Assembly: GCA_030248065.1 (NCBI GenBank)
Contig: JASAMV010006751.1
Location: 1 to 64,000 of the forward strand
Reading direction: 5' to 3'
Length of the DNA: 64,000 nucleotides
From: Rhynchonema sp. JSB1_4
Taxonomy: Eukaryota; Nematoda; Chromadorea; Monhysterida; Xyalidae
Shown: positions 50,457 through 62,900 of the stretch, in pieces
Numbering within the stretch: the first letter of the stretch is position 1
Layout: each line of letters starts with the position of its first letter
Program-made: the position numbers and the translations under genes
Notes under the pieces: generated by a model
What the model saw: only the letters and a program-made list of their open reading frames with translations
Told to the model about the DNA's origin: nothing
Database searches by the model: none

Positions 50457-52173
50457 TCAGAAGTGGCCACTATTACCCACTTAGTACATGCCAGTGCTGT
50501 GGCTGGGGGGGGGTTGCCGTCGAATGATCACTTATTGTAATGAAACGCCTTGTATGTCTGGGTTGCCTTGAGGGCTGCATTGAAGCAAAAAATACCAATG
50601 TTATTGGTCAGACAGTAAGGTGCTTTGAGGGTGCGCCTTTGCGCAAGACCAGTGACACGTTGCTGTTTCGGCCCGTAACGCCAGACAACTTAGGTGATCC
50701 GGGCCAGTCGTCAGAGACGAAATCACCGGTCACAGATTTACATTTGTAGCTTACCTCTTTGGTAACTGTGAAATCTGTGTCGTTGTCAGGTTGCCGCTTT
50801 TGTAACTTTGAAACTTACTGGCCAGACTTGTAAGTTGGTATTTGACGAAAACCATCTTTGATCACTAAGCCTGTCACGCAACTATAATTCGAAAAATCTA
50901 TCTCCACCAGTTATCCTTTGGGCTGACGCTTTTGTGCTTACCAAGGACACAGTTGGATTTTGTCTTGATCTTGACGTGATTCGTTACACGATACGTGTGA
51001 ACTAATTTGTGCTTGTATAGTACATTTCTAATTTCGTTGCCTCATGCATTTTTACAGTCGCAGGGAAACTCCCGTTCTCGAAGTCGAAGCAGACAACAAG
51101 CTCAACACGTAAAATATGTAGTCAACAAGCCACGCAGCTGACACATAAAGGCAGTCTACGGGAGGTTGTCACTCAGCCCCCGAATACCGTAACCCACCGT
51201 AATTTTGATCTGCAAGGATCGTGGCGAGACCATTTTGTTTTTTATCTATGTTTTGCGTGTTAGCGCCAACACCAACCAACATTTCGGAGTTTTGGCGATC
51301 GACGCGCACGATGACAATTTCCAGCTTGCTGCCGCTAATACACGTGTAGATAAGCAGCGATCAGCATGGGTCTCGCAACGATCTTGCTTGCGATGGGTTA
51401 CGGCATTCGGGGGCTGAGTGACAACCTCCCGTAGACTGCCTTTACCCGTCTTGTGTGTGACTGAAACATTCGAAACGCACACTAGCCAGCTGCGTGCCAT
51501 CATGCTCCACATTGTATTCCACAACGTGTAACATTTCCCAAATCAGCAGCCACGTCAGAATGTTTCACCTTTCCGTCAGCTGCGAAATCGGGCTCGTGTT
51601 GACGTAGTTTGCCTATAAACGAGAAGCTCATGAATGTATGGTTTGCAGGTGGACCGACACAAGCCAAAAATCATGAAACGTTTGTGAAACATTACTGTCC
51701 ACGAAAGGCGGAACGCCCTCTGAGACTGGAAAGGCGGAACACCGTCGCCAAAGCAGAAGCGGTGTCGTTACGGTAACGAGAGCCAATCGCCGGAATAAGC
51801 ACTAGACGGCCCGCCAACTTTTGGCAGAGGAGAGCGTCCAACGGCATCACTTTTGCTTGACGACGGTGTTCCGCTTTTCCGGTCTCCGGTCTGAGAGGGT
51901 TTCTGACCCGTAATGTTTCACGAAAAATTGAAAGACGCTCTGGTGGGCGGAAAATGAACTGAACTGAAATAACGTGAAAATTCAGGGCATTTGAACCACG
52001 GCATTGACTTCGAAAATCTGAAGTTTTGGACAAACCTAGCTCAGGTGTTGTGCGGAAACGCAGGGACGGCTGTCCTTTGGCTGAGCCCAAAACCACACCA
52101 CTTTGAGGGGTAGACAAGACACATCTTCGTGGCTGGCTGGACAAGTAAATCTTGCTGAACTGAACTCCTCAAC
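50457..52173. other. Intergenic sequence with two inverted-repeat elements
   Basis: No gene is visible. Blocks at about 51142-51186 and 51405-51444 are inverted copies around GGCAGTCTACGGGAGGTTGT. Those at about 51676-51725 and 51870-51931 are inverted copies around GTGAAACATTAC and GGCGGAACACCG. Both look like decayed MITEs. Confidence 0.45.
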
Positions 52174-52805
52174 TTGTTAAAGCGGGGGTCCAGGCAGTTG
52201 GGTCACTGCGCCAAACTTGTTCAACTTTTCACAGGTTATAGTCGACATTAATCTCAACACAATTCCATTTACAGAACTTTAATTGAAGCAGTATCGACCG
52301 AGAACAGCGTCGTCAAAGGTACTAACTCGGGAACAAAATAAATTTCGGACCAGCTGCCCAAAAACGACATTTATGGCGTGTGAAGATACGTCACCAATCT
52401 CTTTTTATTCGCTGGGTTACGGTAGTTTCAGAACTGCACTGGATAGAAAAATGTTTCACACGTGCCAACTCAGTGCCAACTCACCATCAGAAGATAAGCG
52501 CACCAACATTTGGGGAACAAAACGCTCGATGACCACGCTGGTTTGGGCTGTGCTACCGTAACCCAGCGAATAAAAAGAGATTGCTGCCCTATCTTTACAC
52601 GTTATGATTGTCGTTTTTGGGCAGCTGGTCCGGAATATTTTATACTCCTGTGTTGGTACCTTTGACGATATCGTTCTCGGTCGATACTGAGGCTACCGAT
52701 TTCATATAAACTGCATTATATTCACATGAATTGCGACACACGGATCTGAAGTTTTCAGCAAGTTTGGTGACCGGACCTTACTGCCTGGACTCCCGCTTTA
52801 ACAAT
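52174..52805. mobile_element. Two-level inverted-repeat element
   Basis: The outer ends TTGTTAAAGCGGGGGTCCAG and CTGGACTCCCGCTTTAACAA are inverted copies. Within them a second pair of arms (about 52287-52430 and 52545-52690) is complementary around AGTATCGACCGAGAACG and its complement. Confidence 0.55.
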
Positions 52806-53229
52806 AACACATCTCAAGTCTAACTATCCATATCCATCTCCCCCTCCACCCCAAATCACTTCAACTGGTTGATCGTCTCATTCAACTCAGCCCAATCGGC
52901 CATTGCTTTCATTTCATTTCATCTCACTTCTTCCAAATTGACTGAAGCGGGATCACTTCATTATCAAATAGAAACCTTCAAATTCTACGAGTCGTGTTCT
53001 GTTGAAAACATTGCGATGTAATCCAGTTACGCAGATACATACGTGTAGATTATATCGTTTTCGTTACGGTGTTCTGCCTTGTTACCGTATACATACAGTA
53101 ACCATTTGCTTGCGGGGGTGACCCGCCTTGGCCTTGCACTTGCATGGTTGTCTCACCTTGTTCAATCATGCGCATCGCACACGCGCGCGCAACACACTGC
53201 TGCAAACAACACACATGCACACACACACA

Positions 53230-54014
53230 CAGGGTTGGATTAAAAAAAAAAGTAAAAATTTTTTTGTAAAAAAAAATTTTTTTTTTAAAAAAAAAGTTGG
53301 CCACTTTTTTTATTTTAAAATTTTAAAAAGTAAGTCCACTTTTTTTATTCTTTTTCCCCTTTTTTTCGTTATTTTCTCACTTTTTAAGGTAAAAATGTAT
53401 GTTTTCATGCGTTTTATTGCTCATCATTCTCAAAAAATCGCCTGCGGCGCTTATATTTCAGTTTAAAATGGCGTTGTAATGGACTCATACAGTTCCTAGA
53501 CATCCCAACAATCGCTGCACGTATAATATAGGACACCCCATACCGTATACTGTGCAGTTATTGAGCTATCGACGTAAGCTATCGACAGACTCCACGTTGC
53601 TCGCCTATTTGCAGTTGTGTGGATTTGTCATTTGTTGCTTTTGTCACACAACATGAGTGTGGTGTAGCTCTTTATCTCTCTTCAAATTTATCCCCAAATT
53701 CACAAACAGAAGGTTGGTCTTCCTTTTGTCATATATGTATGCCCACAGAGTTACCTTCGGGCGGGTTCTCAAAGTTGTGACCAAATGGGCTAGATCGCAG
53801 GTGATCGACATAAACATGCAAGTCAGTGGAGAAGTTCTCTTTAGTGTCCCTCAAAACATACCTAAGTAACATGATTTCAGAAATTTCATTTTTCTAGAAA
53901 CCAATTTTTTGGGGGTCCGGAATAAAAAAAAGTGATTTTTAAAAAAAAAATTTTAAAAAGTTTTTTTTTAAAAAAAAAAGTTCGATAATAAAAAAATTTT
54001 TTAATCCAACCCTG
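53230..54014. mobile_element. hAT-like MITE with A/T homopolymer arms
   Basis: It starts CAGGGTTGGATTAAAAAA and ends TTTTTTAATCCAACCCTG. CAGGG ends are classical for hAT. The cacacaca flanks on both sides suit an 8-bp duplication but are low-complexity, so they prove little. Long A and T runs lie just inside both ends. No transposase is present. Confidence 0.65.
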
Positions 54015-54118
54015 CACACACACAAACACACACAAACGCGCCAGCCAGCTGTGCTGACTGTGCTGCTGCTTGTTTGTTTATAAGGCACGTGTTTAGCAGC
54101 TTGGTCAACACGACTTTA

Positions 54119-54197
54119 TAGCCGAAACGGTAAGTAGTCGGACTCACAACCGAAAGGTCGAGGGTTCGAGTCCACCCTAGGCGCTCGAAACTTTTTT
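54119..54197 (+). ncRNA. tRNA-like RNA polymerase III unit
   Basis: An A-box-like sequence TAGCCGAAACGG (54119-54130) is followed 32 bases later by a perfect B-box GGTTCGAGTCC (54163-54173). A run of six T (54192-54197) then gives a Pol III stop. The middle (TCGGACTCACAACCGA) can form an anticodon-like hairpin presenting CAC. The flanks do not form an acceptor stem and the T-stem is imperfect. A tRNA pseudogene or the head of a tRNA-derived SINE is therefore more likely than a working tRNA. Confidence 0.4.
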
Positions 54198-54200
54198 CGC

Positions 54201-54345
54201 ACAAAACTTGTCCCGGGACTTTTAGTCACCTGAGCCCGGGCCCGGGCCAGCACCGCGGGACTTTTAGTCACCGGCCCCGGGCCCCGGGGCTTTTAGTCAC
54301 CTCATCCCGGGCCCGGGCCCCGGGCCCCCGGGACTTTTAGTCGGT
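54201..54345. repeat. GGGACTTTTAGTC / CCCGGG modular repeat
   Basis: The motif GGGACTTTTAGTC or a close variant occurs four times at intervals of about 40 bases, separated by CCCGGGCCCGGG runs. It begins just after the tRNA-like unit. Confidence 0.6.
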
Positions 54346-54625
54346 CCCCAGCTGCGTATCAAACAGTCACATCACCAGGAAGATTCCACGACAATTCTGA
54401 CAAGACCAGGCGTTAATTTTCACAAACCCGCGCAGAGCAGAGCGGCCCGGCGCGGCCCGACGAGGTAACCTGGGGGGGGGGGGGGTTGGGGGTTAGGTTT
54501 TTTGTCTGGAATCGTGTGAAAACGTAGCATTAGCGCGCGAATTTTGGGTAATTTTTTTGAGGTAAAAAATCCATTGATTTTACACTAATTTTGGCCATTT
54601 TGGTCAAAAATTGGCACCTTTGGGG

Positions 54626-55426
54626 CAGAGGTCGCAATCGGGCCGGCCCGACCTCGGGCCGGGCCGGGCCGGGCCGCGATTTTGGGCTTTTGGCTCGGGC
54701 CGGGCCGGGCCGGGCCGGAGATTTGGAGGGTCGGGCCGGGCCGGGCCGGGCACCCCGGCCCGAAGCTTCTGAAGTGACTTATTTTACTGAAAAAGTGGGA
54801 GTTTTTTTGTCCAAAATACTAAAATTTCTGACGGATTCAGCAAGTAAGTGATCAGTATTGTCCAGTCGTGTGGCTACCCAGGCGTGCAATCAACCTACTG
54901 TACCACCAGAAAGGCCTGAAATCAACCTACCTACTGTACCGACCGGCCGAGCTAGGGGGGAACAAAATTTTTCATGTCCAAGTTTAGATGAAAATGTACT
55001 CTAAAACCCTCAAAATTTTTCGATTATTTGGAATGAAAAATGGATTTTATACCATTTTGAGCCAAAAATAGCAACCTACTGTACCAGCCGTGCGGCGGCG
55101 ACCTACCTACTGTACCAGGATGGCGCGTCATCTACCTACTGTACCTAGGGGGGGACCCCCCAGCCACACCATTGGTATTGTCTATCTGGCGACTTTTTCA
55201 TGGAAAACAATGAAAGTTCAACAAAAAAAATTGATTCAAAAATCGCAAAAATTATGAAAAAAATTGGGTTAAATAAAATCTGAGCCAAAAATTCGGGCCG
55301 GGCCGGAGATTTGGGGGTTCGGGCCGGGCCGGGCCGGAGATTTGGGGGTTCGGGTCGGGCCGGGCCGGAGATTTGGGGGCTCGGGCCGGGCCGGGCCGGC
55401 CAAACCCGGCCCGATTGCGACCTCTG
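54626..55426. mobile_element. CGGGCC-family hAT-like element carrying a nested insertion
   Basis: The ends are CAGAGGTCGCAATCGGGCC and GGCCCGATTGCGACCTCTG. The flanks ctttgggg and ctttgagg match at 7 of 8. The sequence is otherwise like 27916-28267, and the size difference is largely the insertion at 54863-55174. Confidence 0.7.
54863..55174. mobile_element. Nested MITE with CTACTGTACC modules
   Basis: The ends CAGTCGTGTGGCT and AGCCACACCATTG are near-complementary, with a perfect gtattgtc duplication on both sides. The interior has about six CCTACTGTACC modules. It splits the CGGGCC-family copy between ATCAGTATTGTC and TATCTGGCG, a junction intact in the copy at 27916-28267 (28060-28075). 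Confidence 0.75.
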
Positions 55427-55457
55427 CTTTGAGGCAAAATCGGGGGATACCTACTGT

Positions 55458-55850
55458 CAGTGTAGTTCCTGGGGGGGGAGGGGGGGTCCCCCCCTCGGGT
55501 ACGCTATCTCCCCCTCAGGTGGTACACTATCCCCCTATCTCCCCCTCCGGGTACACTATCTCCCCCAATTTTTGCCTAAAATAGGCATTTTTAGGCCTAA
55601 AATGGGCATTTTTGTACCAAAAATGTGTGATTTTTAGGTCAATGTTCTCAAAAGTCGCCAAAATGCCCTTTTTATGAAGAATTTTTTCCAAAAAGGGGCA
55701 AAAATAGGTCAAATTTTCTACCTCAAAAAGTGACTTTTTCCCGAATTTGGGTCTTCCCCCCCTTCCCCCCCCCCTCGGGGGTACACTATCTCCCCCTCCG
55801 AAAAAAACGGAGGGTCCGCTATCTCCCCCTCCGGACCAGGAACTACACTG
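55458..55850. mobile_element. CAGTGTAGT-family hAT-like MITE
   Basis: The ends CAGTGTAGTTCCTGG and CCAGGAACTACACTG are perfect complements, with a perfect duplication cctactgt (55450-55457, 55851-55858). The interior matches 28361-28900 closely. Confidence 0.8.
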
Positions 55851-56396
55851 CCTACTGTACCGGGGTGAAAATCGGGGGGATACCTACTGTACCATGCCAG
55901 ACATCGGGGGGATACCTGCTGTACCGGGCGGGGGGTAATTATCGGGGGTTCTATTTTTTCACTCACCCAAATCTGCATACTGCTACGGCATTACCTTGGG
56001 GTCAGTGTAGTGGCAGGCCAATCGACCCAAGATACCCTAGGGGGGGGGAAGGTTTCGGAGTTACTCGAGATACCCCAGAGGCTACCCAAGACCAAGATAC
56101 CGCTATGGTCCGTCAAAAGGCGAAAAAGGCCGTTTTTTGCATGCAATTTTACTGCAAAATTGGCCTAAAAATGGGTACTTTTTGACGTTTTTGCCGAAAA
56201 TTGGCCTAAAAGGATCATTTTTTGTGTTTGCGGGATTTTTAGGTTTTACGAGGTCGAAAAACACCTATTTTTGCCTTTGAAAAGCGTAAATCTACTTGGG
56301 GTCGGCTCGACCCTCGACCGAGATAGATACCCTTCCCCCCTAAGGGTTGACTCGAGATAGATACCCATTCGGGGGGAATCCCCCTATACCCCCAGC

Positions 56397-57471
56397 CAGT
56401 GTAGTTCCTGGTCCGGAGGGGGAACAGACGTACCCTCCACTATTTTCGGGGGGGAACAGACGTACCTACCTGGGGGGGAAGGGGGGGAAGTCCCAATTTG
56501 GGGGGGGCGGAAAAAAGTCATTTTTTTGAGGTCGAAAAATTGGACTATTTTTGCCTTCTTTTGCGAAAAATCCCCTATAAAAAGGGTATTTTGGCGTTTT
56601 TTTGGAGGTTTCACCTAAAGTTTACCTATTTTTGGCCTAAAAATGCCTATTTTAGGCCTAAATTTGCCCATTCTAGGAAAAAATTGGGGGAGCAGACGTA
56701 CCCGGAGGGGCATTTTGGGAAAAGCTAGTCCCGTTTCAAAATTGACTTCCCTTTTTCTCAGGCTTAGGCTTGGGCTTAGGCTTAGGCTTAGGCTTAGGCT
56801 TACTATTAGGCTTAGGCTTAGGCCAAACCTTGAGCCAACCCGTGCCTTCTATCGCGAAATCGAAAATTCGCGTTTTCTCTCTGTCAAGGCAACGGGACTA
56901 GCTTTTCCCAACATGCCCCGGAGGGGGAACAGTGGGGCAGGCGTACCTCGGGGAGTATACTGGCAGGCGAAAAAAAACCGGTTTTTTTCCGAAAAAAAAA
57001 ACCGAAAAAAACCCGTTTTTTTCCGAGGCCCGAATACTTTTCCATTTATTTTTCCGTGGGTACCTTTTCGGTTTTTGATCGGAAAAATATCGGTACTTTA
57101 TTCCAATTTTTTCAAAAAATTGTAATGCAAAACCGATGAGTTTTTCGATTTCAGTGAAAAATTGGCTCGAGCACAAAAATTAACCGGCTCAAAATGGGCC
57201 AAAAAGCGTGTAAACCAAATGTTTTCGACTGACTTCAACACTCTTAAAGAGCACTCTCGTCACTTCGAACAAATTTTGCACTGAAATTGTTATATTTTTC
57301 GAAACTATGTTCTTAAGTACTGGAAAAGTATTTGGAAAAAAACGTTTTTTTTCGGTAAAAAACCGTTTTTTTCCGCGAAAAATAAAGAACGGTTCTTTAT
57401 GACAGTATACCTCGGAGGGGGAACAGACGTACCCGAGGGGGGTCCCCCCTCCCCCCCCAGGAACTACACTG
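56397..57471. mobile_element. CAGTGTAGT-family element, 1.07 kb, nested
   Basis: The ends are CAGTGTAGTTCCTGG and CCAGGAACTACACTG, with the perfect 8-bp duplication cccccagc. The interior has GGAACAGACGTACC modules, a TTAGGC tract and a CCGTTTTTTTCCG-rich segment that may be a further insertion. Confidence 0.75.
56761..56823 (+). repeat. (TTAGGC)n tandem repeat
   Basis: About eight TTAGGC units occur with one TTGGGC variant and one short interruption (TTACTA). TTAGGC is the telomeric repeat of most nematodes. The tract lies inside a transposon-like element, so it is interstitial. Confidence 0.75.
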
Positions 57472-57893
57472 CCCCCAGCCAATGTAGTGGCTGGGGGGGG
57501 GATGGGGGGGATTCCCCCCCCTAAGGAGTATCTATCTCGAGTCAACCCTTAGGGGGGGATGGAGGGGGAAGGGTATCTATCTCGAGCCGACCCCAAAGGG
57601 TATCTCGAGTAAGCAGATTTATGCTTTTCAAAGGCAAAAATAGGTGTTTTTCGACCTCGGAACCCCTAAAAATCACCCAAAAATAGTCATTTTAGGCCAA
57701 TTTTCGGCAAAAATGTCAAAAAGTACCCATTTTTAGGCCCATTTTGCAGTAAAATTGCATGCAAAAAACGGCCTTTTTTCGCCTTTTGACGGACCATAGG
57801 GGTATCTTGGGTAGCCTCTGGGGGGTATCTCGAGTAAGTCCGAAACCTTCCCCCCCTAGGGTTTCTTGGGTCGATTGGCCTGCCACCACACTG

Positions 57894-59255
57894 CCCCCAG
57901 CCACTACACTGGATGGGGTTCTATATTATTGCAGGGTTGTATGGTCAAAAATAGGGTTGATGGATGACTGATCACCATTATGATCACTACACCCTACAGA
58001 GGCTCTGGGAGGGAAGACTGATTACCAGAAGTCGCAATCGATGTGTGATTTTGGGCTTTTGGTTCGGGCCGGGCCGGGCACCCCAGCCCGAAGCTTCTGA
58101 AGTGACTTATTTTACTCAAAGAATAGTGATTTTTTTGTCAAAGAAATACTAAATTTTCTGACGGGTTCGGCTAGTAAGTGATCAGTACTTGTCTACCTCT
58201 GCTGATTACAAATTCTGCGAAGCCATAATCAGCCTTCCCCCCAACAAAAACAAGTGTACCCGGAGGGGAGACAGGGAGATAGCAAAGGTGGGAATGGGAC
58301 CCCCACCCCCCCCCCCCCCCCCGGCCACAGCACTGAGGGCCAGCAGAGGTGTCAGTCGGGCAGGCCGGGACGGGCTGCGATTTTGGGCTTTTGGTTCGGG
58401 CCGGGCACCCTGGCCCGAAGCTTCTGAAATGAAGTGATCAGTACTTGCCTATCTGACAACTTTTTTATTGAAAGCAATCATTTTTTCACAAAAAACGGGT
58501 TCAGAAAAATTACAAGAATTATGACAAAAATCGGGAAAAAATCTCATCCAAAAGAGTTGGGCCGGGCCGAACTTTGGCCATCTCGGGCCGGGCCGGAAAT
58601 TTGGGGGCTCGGGCCGGGCGCGATGCGACCTCTGATTGAAAAAATGGTGGTTTTTCGTAAAAAAAAACCCGCGACTTTTCGTATGGACTTGGCACTAGAT
58701 TTAATCTTATTCGCAATTTAGTTCAAAGCGGTCAATTTTGTGTCAAGATCCTTGCTTTCTGAACAAACTAAAAAGTCGTCAGAAAACTTTGGTAAAAAAT
58801 CGGGCCGGGCCGACCAGTGGGGGGTTGCGGACCGGGCCGGCCCGATCGACACCTCTGCTGAGGGCACTAGGCCGCAACCTACCTACTGTACCTACGCGAC
58901 GCGGGACTCCTCTCCCCTCGCAAGAATTATTTCTTCTCATATTCTCTTTTCATTTCATGAACGAATTTTGTTCGTGACTTGGTTTCATGGGCATGCTAAG
59001 TAGTTTTCGATTTTTCAGATCAGTCGAATGAATTGATACAGAACCGCACTGAACAAATACATGTAATTCGAAGTGAAGGAACGGAAACAGCGCAAGATCA
59101 CAACAACACAACAGCAATACAGCCGAGGCAAAAAATGTCTCGGTTCGGATTGAACTGTGATTGGTAGCGTGTGAAACGAACGTCACACCTGAATCATTTT
59201 GAGCTTCAAAGTCGTGAAGGTTTTAACTCGGTTACGCTTGGTTCACCGGGGAACT
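57894..59255. other. Repeat fragments upstream of SMIM7
   Basis: A decayed CGGGCC-family copy runs from about 58025 to 58632 and a short fragment lies at 58800-58860. A C-rich run lies near 58300-58325. The last 300 bases are single-copy in appearance and probably hold the SMIM7 promoter. I see no gene. Confidence 0.4.
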
Positions 59256-59864
<609 letters not shown>

Positions 59865-59933
59865 CAAGCGTTACTGTGCTTCGCATTATATATAGTGTAA
59901 ATTATATCGTCTTGTTTATCGCATCGTGTCAAA

Positions 59934-62900
59934 ATGTCGACAGAATCTGACTTACTAGATTTTGACTTTTCGGATGAAATTAAAGATTTGAAGAAGCAGC
60001 TTCATGCCAAGCGGCAGGAGGTCAGTTAGAAATGCATGTGGAATGTGGTTTTATTTTTGTTCGTATATCTGAAAGTTGCAAACGATCGTTTATCTTTTTT
60101 AGGAAAAGCAGCTGGAAGAGCAAGTCGATAAGGTACTGCAACAACATGCCGATCTTCCGCGACAGCTGAGTCGAGCATTGAATCGTATGAAAACACGCTT
60201 AACACTTGTTGAGAGCGATGTGTCGCAGTTGTGCACCAATCTGAAGCACACGTCGGTGCTCGCCGAAAACATCAGTGGAAAGGTGGGTCTTGATCATCGG
60301 ATCTGATCTACCGTGTTTCTGTATTCAGGGTATTTTGAAATTTACTTGTGTGGCGTGATGCCTGTGTGCTTGTGCTTTCCAGTCGGGATTCAGGGGACAC
60401 AGCTTTTTGGCAAGTGATCGAACTAAAAAACGTGCTGGTGTGACATTACAGCTACAAGGACGGCTGTCAATCAAATACAAACGTGATCTGAGCAATGCAG
60501 GTACGCGAGTTGGACGTGGCCAAACAACGCATTGTCGACTGTCTGCATCGCGTCGAGGATCTGCTCGATCTGCGTCTATGTACTGAAGGCGTGCAGTCAG
60601 CGATGGCGCAGGAAGACTATGAACAAGCAGCAGCCCATATCCATAGGTGAGTGAGCATATCTGTTTTTTTGATTTCTTGCTTTTTGCTACGCGCTCCTGT
60701 AATGCGGTCTTCTCAGGTTTTTGCAACTGGACGCTGATTTGTTTCGAATGGGCGACAAATTGGAGTCTGGTCGGTATTTTCTAATTTATGCTTCTGTGGA
60801 CAGCATGCACAAAAAAACGGATGTCTATTTGTTTCAGATAAACAGTCGGCTGCTGGTTCATTGCGCCGCAGTTTCGACGTATTGAAGGAGGCCGAACGTG
60901 AACTGACTGTGGGTTGTCAAACTTATTTTATTTTCTCGATTTGTTATGGTGTCTCATAATTGCTTAAATTCTGTTTTTCTCTTCAGAAAATCGTAGAATC
61001 TAAATTCAACGAAGCCGTTGCCGATGATGACGTTGCATCCATCGAGCGATTCTTCAAACTTTTCCCGTTGCTCAATCAGCACAGTTTGGGATTGCAAAAA
61101 TTCGCCGAATATTTGAAGACAAAAGTGAACGACACGGCCCGGAAGAACTATGATGTGATGAAAGCTGGCGGACAGGTGAATTTTAAAGTACATATGTTTT
61201 GTTTCCGTTTTCAAAAACAAATCACCAAAGGCATTTTTAGGACCCACAGCGTCGCAATGTCCTGTTTGCTGACACGCTGACGATGTTGTTTGAAGGCATC
61301 GCACGTGTGGTTGAAATACATCAGCCGTTGATTGACAAACATTATGGACACGAAAGGATGCTCGAATTTATACAGCACTTGCAGGTTTGTGATGTGGTCG
61401 GAAGATTTATAACATTGTGCCCTTCGTTTGTCAATTCACATTCACATGGTTCTCTATTTCCATTCCCGTCCGCCTGCGACAAGCAAACCGATCTGATCAT
61501 CGAAGAATTTGTGAAAGTGCGACAATACGATAAGAAATGCAAATTAATTCAGGTGCGATGATAATTTACGACAATGTTGCCCCGCAATTTATAGCAAGAG
61601 CTTCAAATTTGAATGCAACGTGGACCTAAACCTAAGCGACAAGCAATAGATAATCTCGTCGATTTCAGTCTTGTTCTGCGCGCGTCAGCTCGACACCGAG
61701 TCATGTTGAACAAGGCGATCCTGACCCACTCGAACTCGATGTCCTGTTGTCGGAAGTAACGTAAGTGCTTTTTTCTATTATTTTATTATTGATTTTATTT
61801 CTTATGAGATGGAAAGTAACGCCCGCACATGCGCAGATTGATGCAAACGCGTGCCGAGATGTACGTGCGTTTCGTGCGACGCCGTTGTTCCCCGACTGAC
61901 AAGCAGTTGAGCGAAGAGAAACGCAAAAAGATTCAGGCGTTGTTGAAGGAGTCGAAAATGGCGCGCAGAATGCAGGTCGGTGCGCAGATTTCTGTTGTTT
62001 TATTGGAGAAATGAAAATATGTCCGATTTTCTCAGGAACTAATCGGTGCTTACATTGCAATGGAACAATTCTACATGGACCGATCGATAAAGAAGGCGGT
62101 CGCCAGCGATCGCCAGGACGATATTGAGTTACAGGTAGGGTTAAAGGTCGGTAGATACCCGACACCCGACATCTGGCAGTACCCGACACCCGACGGAGAA
62201 AAAAGCCTACACCCGAAACCCGACAGTTCTAAAAATATCCGACACTCGACATCCAGTTTTTGAACCAAAAACAGGCAAAATTTTGCTCATTTGCATCATT
62301 AATGCATTTTTTGGCTCATGTTGCTGAATTCAAGTTTCTTCAAACGAAATAAACGCCAAAATGTCACGTTCTGCGCCTTCGGAAACATTTGGTTCGAAGA
62401 AAATTTTCTCTCTCATCTAAATTCTTCCTCAGCAAAACTGGTGTTTTGAACTTGAACCGTAAGTGTCGGGTGTCGACATTTATGGCGCCCGACACCGGAT
62501 ACCTACACTTTTTGGTACCCGAAACGCGACGGCCGACACCAACATCCCTTTACCCCTAACTACAGGTATTCTCGGAAGAAAATTTGACATACTTCGGTTG
62601 TTTTTCTTTTCGAACGCGTGTTTTCTATCCACATCGACCGCGTGACAGGCTGTTTGTGGTTCCATGATGCGCAAAATCAACTTCGATTGAAAAAATAATA
62701 AATCGGGCGTTTCCACTTCCTTCGTCCGGTTTCAATTTTTTCTGTCACATTTTATTCAGATTTTTTTGACGGTGACATATGATCGTCATGCGTAATTGTT
62801 AACAAATTCGTTGTCACAGACGAGCCTGCACTCCGCCATGGTTGATGACATCTTCTTCGTTGCACGCAAATGCATCCGTCGAGCGTTGTCGAGTGGCAAT

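Larger units (their letters stand above)
56003..57893. mobile_element. CAGTGTAGTGGC-type element with nested insertions
   Basis: The ends CAGTGTAGTGGCAGGCC and GGCCTGCCACCACACTG, each followed inward by AATCGACCCAAG or its complement, form long inverted arms of over 250 bases. The arms include the TTTTTGCATGCAATTTTACTG block. I find no matching flank duplication. The centre is occupied by 56397-57471. Confidence 0.55.

Noticed and set aside
54119..54190. Functional tRNA-Val (CAC)
   Set aside because: No acceptor stem forms and the T-stem has mismatches. Only the promoter boxes are convincing.
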